From Dipetalonema caudispina (Eukaryota; Nematoda; Chromadorea; Rhabditida; Onchocercidae), in NCBI GenBank assembly GCA_013365325.1, contig JABVXV010000293.1:1-64000 (forward strand): a DNA stretch of 64,000 bases. The letters are read 5' to 3'. Of this stretch, positions 13,781-26,282 are shown piece after piece. Each line of letters begins with the position of its first letter. Position 1 is the stretch's first letter. The translations under genes were made by a program, and so were the position numbers. The notes beneath the pieces are model-generated. The model was not told where the DNA came from. It ran no database searches and worked only from the letters and a program-made list of their open reading frames with translations.

Positions 13781-15028
13781 CTAAATATACACATCAACAT
13801 AAGATGTAATGACGGAGCGACACAGAGGACATAGCGGCTCCTCGTAGGTGTCCAATAATTCCTCGACACAATGAGCACACACACAAATGTGGTTACAAGG
13901 CTGCAGTAAGATAGATTTCTCATGAATGAAACAAATACAACAAGTAATCCGACTTACATCGTCAGCACCACAATTCGAGGAATATCTCCTCAGTCGTTTC
14001 GATCTGGAAACTGGAATTATTCCTATGAAACTGATGCACAGATCGCACAAAAATCTCACCGGCAGAAGCAGTAAATTTAGCACAGTGACAAATAATGGTT
14101 GAAAATAGAGAAAAATGGTATGGGCGAAGCGGCGACAATTTGGAGCAATAAATCGCATCGAAGCATTGCCAACTTCAACAATGGAAATTTGCTTAATAAT
14201 AATAATAAACATAGCACAACTTAGGATCGAAATTAAAGAAATCAATGTTAATATCAATGGATGAGAGACTAACAAATTTAGCAAAATCCGGAACGGCGCG
14301 GTTATTAGACAAATGACTTCATGGACGAGAAGATGAAAGATCGAATAAAGCAAAGTAATCAAAAAGCAGCAAGAACTTGTGAAGACTTCCAACGGCGACC
14401 CAATGTTGTTCACTGTTTCGAATAATCGCAAAATGACGTGAGCAAAAAGCGATATAACTTCATTACATACACTGGCATATTGATCTAATAGATCTGCGAA
14501 TGGTTCTAAGTTGGCCAAAAATGTTTCCTGCAAAATAATAACAGAATGTCATCCCCAAATTATTGGGTCAACAACGAATATGAACCGAGTAATCAACTAT
14601 ATGTTTGACTTCTAGTAAACAACTGTAATATCACTTCAAATAGAAACAAAAATATAAACTAGAATTTATAACTATCAAAGTAATAAAACCTTATCCTACT
14701 CTTTAAATTATGATTTCTTTTCTTTGCCCATTAAATCATCTAATCATTGCAGGGAGTTGGAACTTCGAGATAGAGGAAAAATGCCACTTGTATAATACAT
14801 TACAGCAACCCTGATAGTCTGTTCACAGGGCTATTGAGAATTAGCATTCTTACAAGACCAACGACAACTCTCGAATGTAAAACTTTGTGACCTGAATAAT
14901 AAATGCATGAGAAAGTGCAAAGTGATAAATACCTTTTCAACAGTTGTTCCTTGTACGGCACTAACGTCACCAAAGTGAGCTTCTGAGAATTTCCGCGAAT
15001 CTTTCAAAGCTTCAACCCCAAACATCAT
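13781..15028 (-). CDS. RNF26-like multi-pass RING E3 ubiquitin ligase
   Basis: Two exons, 15028-14933 and 14527-13781, join in phase 0 to give 280 aa. After a 32-residue N-terminus (MMFGVEALKDS) come several long hydrophobic segments between about residues 45 and 200. A cytosolic C-terminal RING finger follows: C228, C231, C243, H245, C249, C252, C265, C268, in the order C-x2-C, C-x-H-x3-C-x2-C, C-x2-C. The protein ends SYVDVYI right after the RING. Hydrophobic N-terminal half plus extreme C-terminal RING ending in a VYL/VYI-like tail is the layout of RNF26, an ER membrane E3 that organises perinuclear vesicles. The match to RNF26 is by architecture and RING pattern, so other membrane RING ligases are possible. 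A T-tract acceptor lies about 50 bases upstream of the ATG and may be the trans-splice site. The protein is shorter than vertebrate RNF26. Confidence 0.8.
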
Positions 15029-17187
15029 ATTGAAACGAAGCTCATCTCAAAACAGTTACATCTCAAAGTACAGTTCTTACCTAAAAAAAAAAAAGAAACT
15101 TAGAAAAGAAACACGACTAATTCAGCATCCTGATTGCAACTACGAATTTATTTTGGCATACTTCTAGCATTTAACACAACTAACCCCACGATATCATGTC
15201 TTACGTATTCAGTGCAATTTGCAGAAAAAGTCTTCGAAAATTCGTCTCATCAAAAAAGACAAGTCCTAAAAGCAAGCTTAATCGCAACCCACTAACGGAT
15301 GGATATCGACCGATAACGATAACAACAACAACAACAACACATTTCCTGTTGTTGTTGCACAGATCACGAATTGGAACGCAATGAAATCAGATCCCACACT
15401 GCTGAAGTAAGAATCCACTGAATACCTTTTGGAATGATCCGTCACGTGAGAAGTGCATAAACCGGGAGATGATGAAGTTAGCAATTGAACTTATTAAAAC
15501 CGAAGGAATTAATTTGAGTAAGAGATTCTAAACGACTGAGTGTGTCCAGTTATTCCCGTATAACGCTAAACGTATTGATACTTTCAACCCGAAGCACGTG
15601 ATGTTACCATAATTCCACTTCTGTCATCATTGCCAGGACAACCAATATCACCTAATCCCGTAGTCTTAAGCAATTCATTCTTGTGCTAAGCTATGAGAGT
15701 CCAATACTCCTGATCAAATTCTCCCTAACTTCTTAATCGTCAAATCTATAATTTACATTTTCCAAGTTTTGAATAGCATAGACGAAAGTCACACTAAAAG
15801 TTGACTTTTATGAATTTATCACTTGCTGAAAAATGACTGAATATGTGGGAGAAACACAGACTGTCATGTAATTCTAAAAGAGACAAGAGATGAAAAAGTA
15901 TTTTCGAGTGAATAAAAATAGGAACAAAAAAGAACAATCAGGAGATTCTTTAATGTATTGGAACAAATAAGTGGCAAGCATGCATCCTTTTGAATAAATC
16001 CACTAATTTTTACAAATTAGATGGGGAGCAAATTAATAACAACGACAAGTCCTATCAGAACACTAATTTATAAATATCAATATTTCATTCCACTTTTTAG
16101 AAGAAAAAGCAACTGGAATAGCTTAATATCTCTTATACAACAGAACGTCTGAGAAAGTGAAGATACAACTGAGTTCATGAAACATACGACAATACAGGAA
16201 ACTCTTTAAAGCATGCTTGAATCATCACTCTTTTAGCAGTTGATGGACATATATTGCAGCATATGAAAGATGGATATAAAAAGTCCGCAACGCATTATTA
16301 GACCGACAAAAAAATACAAGGAATAAGATTTCGGAGCACCCAAAAACTGATCATTTAGTGCGGCGAAGATGAATTATCATTAAGTTTGAAATTTCAAAAA
16401 TAAATTAAACAGATTCAAAAACAATTTTCTATGAATGTACAGACAACTAAGACAACAAAAAATATTTTACAAATATGACTTGTTTTATGCAACGCAGAAT
16501 TCCGGAACTTTGACGATTTCAGGAAACTTCATAAAGTCTGACGTATGAATACTGCGTGCGAATGTGGTGCCCTCAACTACCACCGAATTTCGCTCATTGC
16601 AGACGTCAAAGTTACGCAAATTCTAAATTATACCTGAAATTTCGAGTGAACGTTGCTCCAAATGAGCATTTTAGACAATAGAACACGTAATATTGAAAAT
16701 GTATACAAAAATGATGCACAGAGATTGATACAATAAAAAAAAAGAAAAATGAAATACTCCGTAACTACATCTGCTAATAAGTGGTAGCGGAACTTTCTAC
16801 AGCTAAAGTATTGTAGAAGAAACATTTATTACATATTTTTCCTTTAAGAGGAATATTTTTTCCGCAAATAACGCAGTACAAAAATTTTGCAGTAATAATA
16901 AAATGATTAAATGATTACTACGTTCTGTTCAAAACAGCGAATCGAGATGAGAGTTCGTTCGAGATATAAATCGTGCTTTTCTAAAGTTTTAGGTGAAAAA
17001 ACTGAAATTCCACTAGTCGAGGAATTCTCCCTTAAAACTGTAGTAAAAATGACAAATCTTCCAGCTTTCTATAAGAAAAGAATATTTTTAGAATGTGAAA
17101 TGCAGAGTGTAACTAAAAGATGGTGTAAAAATAAGTAAGCAGAAGAATTTTGAAACTGTTCAACATGAAGCTCATGACGATTATCTA
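15029..17187. other. Intergenic region without recognisable genes
   Basis: Lies between the 5' end of the RING gene and the 3' end of the sphingomyelin synthase gene. Short open frames exist on both strands, but none has coding-like composition, splice partners or a family resemblance. A small CAA/TTG microsatellite-like stretch occurs around 15325-15357. Confidence 0.5.
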
Positions 17188-20100
17188 CTACTGTAATTTA
17201 TCGCTTATTCGTTGGACAAAATGATGCACGCAAATTGGGCCCGGTAATGGCCAGTCCCACTCGTTTCGTAATGCACCATCAGGCACATCACTTTCGAACC
17301 AATAACATAACCAAAACCACCACAAATGAGAAAGAGGTGCCTTAGTCCTTTCCACCCTGAAAAATCTGAGTGTGTCAAAATCACAAAACTCCCAGATCCC
17401 ACTCCAAAAAACAACTCAGAGCTCACATGTACAATGAATAAAGAAGTGACGGCACTGTAAATCCAGGAAAAAGCAAAAAACTGAATTCGCCAATCGCTTT
17501 CAGCAAATGCATTTCTCTCAATATTCAAATATTACTGAATTGGATCTATCTACAAAATTATAAAGAAAAATCCTGTTTAAATTTTTGCAAGAGGAATCCA
17601 GAACAAACCTTGGCATTTGAAAAACTTGATGGTAAGCATAAAAGATATGACTGGTTAGCCAATAAGCTATGAGCACATCCATTGTATAATGACCTCCCGA
17701 AATGACAAGCGCTGCTATTCCAATGTATGTTAATGGTGCTGCGATGTATCTACAAAACTTCGTCATAAATGTTTAATTTCAAGATGTGTTGGCATTACTG
17801 TAGTTTCCCACTAACAATTCAAAACACTGACCGCAAATAGACCAATCTCCTTGGCGTATACTGAAGTAAGGTGAAGTACATAATCGTTAATACAACGGTG
17901 TGACCGCTGAACATGAGATCACCACAAAGAATTTTATCCTGACCCGAAGTTAGACCCAATGTTACAACATATGTTACAAATCTGAAATTTATAACAAAGT
18001 AGAAAAACAAATAATTTATGACTATTCGCAGATTGTAATAATACTGCAACAACAGCACTGATTTCTTTGTGGCTATTCAAGAACAACAAGAGTTTCCATG
18101 GTGATATTTCTTTGGTGATGTATTACCAAAACGCATCACATGCAGAACAGATTTGAGCTGACACGCTATTGAAATTCTCAAACCTTTTAAAAGATCCATT
18201 ATTCTGATGCCATACAATTAACGGAATGAATTTTTAACGCCGAAAATCATGATGTTCAAAGTTGAAATTATATGGGATAATAGTCTGCATAGCAATAGTA
18301 TCAAGTCAAAGCGAATGAGAAACCACTACCTTGTTGTTATTTCCGTAGCATACATGGCAGTTCTATTAACCTGCGGTAAGCATATTTCATCACGGTTTTG
18401 AAATGATGGCGGTAAAAACGTCAACCCAAGAACTACTGCCCGTAAACCATACATAATTCCTCCAAGCAATAGTACACGACGAAATACTATTAACCGTTTC
18501 TTATGCAGCAAAACACATGTGAAGCCAAGCACAGCACTGAAAAAACATGATGACCAGAAAATCAGGATAATTTTAGAATTATTGCTAGCTAGAATGGCAG
18601 AGAAAACAAACGGCAGGAAAACAATGGTAGTGATAATACTCAAATGGCAAAAGTTTGCTCGGAGCTTGTAAAATATGTTGAATTTTTACATTATTTTCCT
18701 CCGATATGATTCAATTCTTTATTAAAAGGAAGGATTAAGTAGAAAACTAACTTTAAAGTGGAAAATATGTCCCCGACAACCCAGGCCCACCTTTGCTGTG
18801 GTATTAGCATAAAAACGAGGTCTGGCAAGGGTTCTCTCGGCACTATATCGTGAATCACAGTGAGTAGGAAAAAATTGAGGAATGCCGATATCAACAAACA
18901 AACAAATGCAGCACACGTCTTCAGTGCTTCCTTCTGCCATGTCTGAAAAAAAAAAAAACTCCAGAAATACTTCCAAACTAAAGTTTATAACGACTTTTTA
19001 AATATAAGATTTATTGAACGGCACTTTTCCTAATACTTTCAAATTTTAATATATTGTAGCACATTGCAAATCTGATATATGCGCTGAAGAAAGTTTTACT
19101 TATGTGTTATGAAGGAAATATTTTTACGGCAGTCATGATCAAAACAAAAAGGAACAGTAATTTACGTTCTTAAGCATTAAAATAAGTTACACCCAGATTT
19201 TTATCCACCGAAAAAAAAAAAAAAAAAAAAAAATGAAAACTAAACAAAACAAAGCATACTTTTGTACAACCAAATAATGAGAATAACATACAATGAGATT
19301 TAATATCGTTATTCGACACTACGTAATTCAAATTCTTACAGAAAATCATGAAATACAGGAAGCTGCAGTTCACAAAGAAGAACAAATGAATTTATAGATG
19401 GCTAAAGAAGGAAATGAACTGTAAAAATAAAAAGTAAGTGATAGAGATGTCAACACTAGAATAAATTTTGTCGCTAAAAAGTACCATTTATAATGGACAA
19501 CTGATTTAGTAATAAATTATGACCGGAGAAAAAAATCAACTGTTGGTAACTACTAGACTGACAAAAACAATTCCAATTTTAATTCGAAGATCAGGAAATA
19601 GAACACGAAATATTTCACAAAGGAGATAAAGGAATGATCGATGTTAGGAATGATCAAAGATATAAAGGAATGATCGGCATCACTGCATAACTGAGTAGAA
19701 ATGAGGAAGTAAGGAGTATCATAGTGCAAACAATACAACACATCATGTGGGAAATACAGTTACTGGGGTGATGCTAATAACCTGCGAGATTTAAAATTAA
19801 AAGTAAGATTTAAACTTCTTAAATGATAAAGTAAACAGTGAAGGTCTTCGAAACAAAATAGAAACAAATTTTTAAAGAGAAACCTGCAACCAAACAACAA
19901 TAAACAAAGAGTTAACAAGCAATCAAGAAGTAATCTACCAGCAACAATCCCAAACTGACTCAAGTTATAAGTGTTTTTACGTTTTTTAAAGGAGAAGGTA
20001 ATAATAAGCATTACAGGACAACCCACGGAATGAATTCTAAAATAGGAGAAACTTATAAATATTCAAGAACTTGCCAAGGGGATTTGTGCCGAATGCTGCT

Positions 20101-22348
20101 GCTTACGCATAGCAGTAATCATCATGGTATCACACCACCCGCGATGAGTCCTTTTTTGTATAATCTGTGATAAAAATAATCAGTAATACCAGAATTACGA
20201 CAGTGATAACTTGATTTCGGTAATTTAAAGTAGCGAATTAACTGAACTAAAACTTCATCTTGGAAAATGTTTTAACAATGCATGTAAACTGAATCAGGAG
20301 CAATGGAATATACTAGACGAGGAGAGTGACAGGGTAAAAGACTAAACTAAAGCTATAATGACATTACTGCAAATAAGAGGGTGGATTTTCTACAACGGGC
20401 AACCTTTAGGAATCGAACAACGCTAAAACAACCACCTACAATGAGGAAGAAGAGAAGCTCAATTCAGAAACTTCTATTCTATCTTAAATCACTGCATGGA
20501 ATAGAGTAGTTCCGATACGGAGATAACGATGACGGTAATGTGATGATGGCATGTTTTGTTCGCTGCCGTTTTTCGGACGGAAAAACAAGCTTTGGAGTGC
20601 GCTGTCTAATACCTATTTATTGAACCTCTTAAGCGTCCTATCGGTTCAAAGACATCATCAAATCCTACATTTAACTTACATAGAAAACAAAAAACAAATT
20701 GACTTCTTTTTATAAATATAAAAAATGTGTTTTGATGTATATTCTATACTTCGCATACAGTAAAGTGCTCATGTAAAGAAGTCTCGAAAATCATAATTTC
20801 GCAAAATGAAAAACAAAAGAAGAATAAATTATCCTGAAGAATTCTACCGTGAATATTTCACATCTCAGTGATTGCCAAAATTTATAAAATAAGAGTTCCA
20901 CAGGGAATACTGACTCACTGGCTCAACTCCCGCTTTTATTTTTTCAGAAACCCAGCTGCAAGAAATACTATTTGCCAACTACTAGTTAAATTCACTATTA
21001 ATCTGTGCACCATAAAAATTAAATTATTTGCATAATCCATTTGCATATGGAGTTCACAGGAAACATGAATCAATCGATAAATATATCTTTATATATCATG
21101 TGATCTTCGCATAACTCTGCAGTTCAGAATTTAAAAGTTGCTTCCCACCAAACAAACCCACATTATTTTTGGCGGCACAATCAACTTGAAAGAAGTGTTT
21201 AAAAACTGGTAAGAATTGGTTCAATGTTGCGATAAGATATGCATTGTAAGAAGGTTGGAAAGAAGTTGCAGCTGGGAGAAAATCGAAGCAGCATCAATAA
21301 CGGAACCACATTTCATCAAACAACAATAATAATAACGAAGACATTCATGCACTACAGAGAAAATCAGCGATGATGGAAGTGATGTTTGGTCATCTCTCAC
21401 ACATACTTCAACAACAATAGCTACAGTAATTCTTCACATAAATTCTTTCAAATTTCGACCGGTAAAAAATTTGAATTTCAATTTGAGCATGCTAAATTCT
21501 TTGATATTCCAATTGTAAACTAGTATAGAAACTTATGATTTCATACCAAACTAATTCAGTGGCTGTTCGTTAACATTTTATACTCTTCAAACAATAAAAA
21601 TGCTCTAAAAACTAGGAGTTAATGAATCCTGTAAATTACTTTCTCCTACTTTATAAGTCGATTTACTGCACATATTGCGAAATTTACACTTAAATAGAAA
21701 ATAATCCTACATGTCATCATATGCAGAAATAACACATCTTGAAAAGGACACAAACAAATATTACTGAAATACTGGAACAAGATCTCTATCAGTAATTTGC
21801 TTAGTCCTGAATAATTAGATTGTCGTCTTGGTTAATTTTCATTATTTTCTTGGAGTATAACTCAATTTTCTGAAGCGTACACAACTTCACTCTGCTCTAT
21901 AACTTACCTAACTTGAAACATTAACAGCAAAGGAGATAATGCCGTTTCTTTTTAAGAAGGGTAAACATTAGCCTTTACTAATTTTTTTCAAACTTCCATT
22001 AACATCGTTTGTCAACACGATTTATGGCTGTAACACTTCAGAACCGAAAATTTAGCGACTATATTATATAAAATCTTAAGTTTCATTTAAATAAATACAT
22101 AAATAACATTTCGGGAAAACACTAACTCTTCGTTGTCGATAAATGACGCAGTCATTGCGATGAACTGGCAAATCGCTTGGGGATATAGAACTGACTGTTC
22201 CATTAGGCACTGACTCCACGATATTCAACGATGTTTCTGTGGGGAATTGAAGCTGATCTTGACTATTACTTGAAATACACTGTTGAAACTCGATACATTG
22301 CCTAAGAGGTACATGAGAATCACTTTGGTCGCGTCGATGTCCACCCAT
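17188..22348 (-). CDS. Sphingomyelin synthase family protein
   Basis: Transfers a head group from a phospholipid to ceramide at the Golgi or plasma membrane, making sphingomyelin or ceramide phosphoethanolamine. Exons 22348-22127, 18942-18752, 18638-18330, 17981-17832, 17749-17609 and 17356-17188 sum to 1182 nt, 393 aa, all in phase. Seen: a soluble N-terminus (MGGHRRDQSDSHVP) ending CVIYRQRR; then TM1 followed by HDIVPREPLPDLVF, the conserved loop after TM1; HKKRLIVFRRVLLLGG; CGDLMFSGHTVV with H268; GGHYTMDVLIAYW with H311 and D315; and the C-terminal WWFW...WPLPGP motif. The H-H-D spacing (43 and 4 residues) equals that of the human SMS catalytic triad. Intron 1 is 3184 bp and holds no gene I can see. 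The ATG at 22348 is preceded by a TGA about 45 bases upstream. No SAM domain is seen; one could lie in an unseen 5' exon. SMS versus SMSr cannot be settled from the motifs. Confidence 0.93.
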
Positions 22349-25300
22349 CAATCCCAAACACTTTCCCTGAGGACCCCTTGGTTTTCAAGATGTAACAGGG
22401 GTCCCTTCTTTGTAGCTCAGGCAAACTTCTCCAAATCAGATTTTACACTTCTTTATTGCCAATTGCTGTTGAAACCGCCCTGGACTGTTGTCACTTTCCT
22501 GGAAGTATAACTAGATTGATAAATCGCATGCGATCATAAACATGAGATAACCGGTCAACTATGACATGTTTTGTTCAGTTGAATATGTCTTCATAACAGT
22601 CAAAGAGAACCAAGTGTCACGAGAAAATGTTATTATATGCAGTTAGGAAAACAATGATACAACAGTACTCCGCATTTGAAATACATCTATTGGCAGTATC
22701 ATGATCTGCTGAATTATCTGTGTTGCATTACTTAAAAAAAAACTGACTGAAATGTCCTTGCTTCTATCAATCCCGTATTAAAACGATTTCATTTGACTGG
22801 AACAGATGTACCTGCCTTGCACCTACCTTCGTTTATGCTTTTCTTTGATGAATGCTAATAAGCATAGCACTAAAATGTTAAAGTTTTGAAATCACGAAAT
22901 CACGCAAATATGCAGTCCAGATCAGAACGATTAAGGATTTCTATCAGTGCGAAACCAATAATTAATTACAAGTATCACCGACACCAGTTAAGAGTTGGTA
23001 AACCGTCTGGTAAAAATCTAGAGCTCTTTAATTCATAGCGGTACGGATAAGAAAACAATGTCAGGATGAAGCACAATAATGAGATCAACATTCAGAAAAC
23101 TTGAAGTTTATCTTAAAAAGGATTTGAAACTGTGAATTGGTGATTATGTTATGTTTGAAATATGATTTGATTAAATGTAGTGACACCTATACATTACTGT
23201 GTGCAACTGTGGTATCTTTCATCGATGGTTTTCTTGAATGTACAGATAACTTTCACTACTACTCATTAATAAATGAACTTTTTTTTGTGGCATGCAATGA
23301 GAGAAATAGAGGAAAAAAAATGGCTCATTTGTATACATAAAAGACAACGGAAATTGCCCGCATCGTTCAAGTAGGTAAAAAAATAAATAAACAAAGCATC
23401 ACATTTATACTTTTATTAACTGATTTTAATGCAAACAATACACAACTAAAATCGTTTACTAACTTCCTTTTTCCGCGACATCTACTTGGAAGTGCATTTT
23501 AATGGCAAAATATGTAAACCATCTTCTTTTCTTTTTAACAAACAAAAGATGATCACAAGGGACAAGGAAGAAAATACGAACATACGAACGTATCTATCAC
23601 AGTACGCAAGGAATAAACATTACGACATTGTGACAAAAAATTTAAACTCTGAGCCAGAAAGGTCAAACAACGGTTAGCTTACCCATCATATACACTGCAA
23701 TGGAACTGATGGTAACGGCACTCATCATTTATCAAAAAATTTACGTCAGCTAAAGATACAGAGAAGCCTTCATTTATTCTCATAGTTATCCTTCCATTCC
23801 AATCATGATTTTTGAAAGCCTTACCCAAGTGTCAAAAATTATTAAATTTTATTTAATCGCCACTCCTATAAATGTGACTGTCGTACATTTCTCTATTACC
23901 GCTCACTGTCCTCCTACGGTAAAGTGTTATCTCAAACTGCTGAGAGCATGCATTGTCTATCATCTTTGAACACATAGTTTAACTAGGTTAAAGAATAATC
24001 ACAATCTCAAATGACAACATAAAAGGGGAAAATCGATTGGTAGCAGTGGAACACTTTGATTATTGTTGTTGTCGTTGTTGAATGAGAGGGAAGCCAAGAG
24101 GATGCCACTGAAGCCAAGTCGTTCCAGCCACCCAGCATGACACTACAACCTTACCTCATCGCACCGAACAACCCCTCCTTCCCCCGCCACCCACGCACTC
24201 ACCCACCTCTGTGATCAACCCATACAGAAATGCCATTGCAATCTCTCAGTGCTGTCAATTTCCACGGCCTCACAACGCAAATTCCTATTCCCAATGGGAA
24301 TAGATAACCTCACGTAGTATGACGTATATGATATCAGTGATACTGTGAAAAGATCAGGAATTCGATTTTCTGAGTTGGTAGGAAAAGTAGAGGTTAAACT
24401 GATGCAAGCAATTGGCGAGATAGTTGTAGGTGGACAAATAGAATGATTTTGGGAAGAAGGCGACACAAATGATAATCATATATTAGATAGAAAGGATGCA
24501 TTCACATATTTACTAGTGACTTGGTAGGAGAACAATAAAAGGATGATGAAACGGAAGAGGAGAGCAAACCTGAAATGGAACAAAAAATTTGTTCCGGAAG
24601 ATTTGATTAAAACATCATCAATGTAATAAAATTTTCGTAGGACAGAGGAACTTTCATGTTGTGACAGCCTATTTGAATGAACGAAATAAAAGAGATGAAG
24701 GTCAGTGACATATCGTGGCGGATCTCTCTCCTTAGATGCCTGTTTATTAGATTTTCTCGCGGAATGTTCGGGGATTCGTTGTTAATTATCATTTGTCAAC
24801 ACGACAATGCGAATGTAATTATTTTGTGAAATAAAGAATAAACTTAAATTAGGTCGAAAATTCTTGTAGAATCTTAGTTTGATTCCCAAACAAAAACTTT
24901 GAAATTTATCAAATTTTATCCACTAAAGGGTTTATTTCTGAATACTATCTGGTATAGTGTTTATACCAAAGGATGGGAAAAGTGTGGAAGTAAGGGGAAC
25001 AGAATTTGAATTTCAATGGGAATGATAAATTAAATCATTTGATATTCAAACAAAATTCATGGCGCAGGCAATGAGCTACACATCAATATAAAAATTTCGG
25101 AAGTGAATGACCTTTAACCTTATTACCATTCGATTTGTGTATAATTGTTTTATTCATTCTTTCTCCATGGGTTTTCAAGAACATTTAGTAGGAGTGAAGT
25201 ATTTTTTTTGCAACAAAGGTTCCCAGAAATAAAAACTGAAAGAAGGATGAGACAGTAGGAAGAGGAATGAAGTGAAAAACGAATTAAGTAAAAGATAATT

Positions 25301-26282
25301 TTTTTAGTGACGTGATTTAAATTACTTGAAAAATACTAGCAGTTTAGTTATCACTTTTTCTTATTATTTATTTGGTAATTTTCTGACAAGCATAAAAATA
25401 ATGATATCACATTTATCAACAAATTTATCACCAAAACCTATGCAACATCGCTATATACCTTTCATCATGTCTCGTTTATCGAACTTTATCACTAGCAATT
25501 ACGAATAATACAGCTGGAGAAAGAATGAGTGATAGATGTTAACAATCTTATCAAAGTCTGCAGCATTTTTCTCCCAGATCTTACCATACACTTTCATCTA
25601 TTTCATCCAATTAAGAATTCCACACCAATTTCTAGCGAATGTTCCTCTGATTATAATTGTATCTCTACTGCATAGTCGAAAATTTAACAAATGCCATCCT
25701 AGCATAATCATACGTAAAACAGTGCATGAAACTGTAAGTTAACTCTTTGGATCATTGAAAAACGAGGAATAATGTAATATTCAGTTGAGAATTAGAGTTA
25801 ATTCAATTGTATTTTAAAGAATTTGACTACTTGAATATGTGTGAAATTTATAAAATCAAGAAATCTGCTAAAAATCAATGTAGTAAAGAAAAAAAGATGC
25901 TTTCCTCCTTGTTTTATTGTCGTACTGCGATATTTCTATCTATGCTGGGAGAAAAAAGTAAAATGCAAAAAAAGTTCATCAGCTTTGTTTTGTTCAACGA
26001 AGTCATTTCTTGTTTTATTTTCATCTTTGTTGCAAATCTGATGCATTTTGTTAGGAAATTCTCGAACCATCTCTCATTCATTTTAGTTACTGAATCATAC
26101 GTTGACATAACCAAACAAATTGATTATTCAGATTATTTGAATCGTTTATTGACATCCTTTATAACATAGCTAAAACGTCAGAGAAAACAACTACTTACAA
26201 ATAAATAATAGCGTAAACCAATTTTAGCTCACTATCGATCCACTAAATAAATCCAGAGAAGATTTACGAAGGTCATATTTTC
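22349..26282. other. Large intergenic region
   Basis: About 3.9 kb between the start of the sphingomyelin synthase gene and the 3' end of the calponin-repeat gene. Both are leftward, so this should contain the synthase promoter and possible 5' UTR exons. Apart from the GC-rich patch near 24060-24240 it is AT-rich. The small open frames look like chance. Confidence 0.5.
24060..24240 (-). promoter_or_regulatory. GC-rich patch; candidate promoter or 5' UTR exon
   Basis: This is the most GC-rich non-coding stretch noticed in an otherwise AT-rich window. On the minus strand it carries G-runs at about 24172-24204 with loops of 4-9 nt, a possible G-quadruplex. Just downstream on that strand is a near-perfect splice donor, GATGAG|GTAAGG, at about 24156. 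It lies 1.8 kb upstream of the synthase ATG on the same strand. I infer a promoter or an untranslated first exon of that gene. Confidence 0.35.

Noticed and set aside
16911..17138. 75-codon plus-strand frame starting MITTFCSKQRIEMRVRS
   Set aside because: No homology pattern, no upstream acceptor of note, and composition like the flanks.
18943..22126. Several minus-strand ORFs inside the first intron of the sphingomyelin synthase gene
   Set aside because: Hydrophobic low-complexity products typical of AT-rich random frames; no splice partners and no motif.
25807..26169. 120-codon plus-strand frame in AT-rich DNA
   Set aside because: Product rich in Phe/Ile/Lys/Asn as expected by chance; overlapping frames are open on both strands and no motif is seen.
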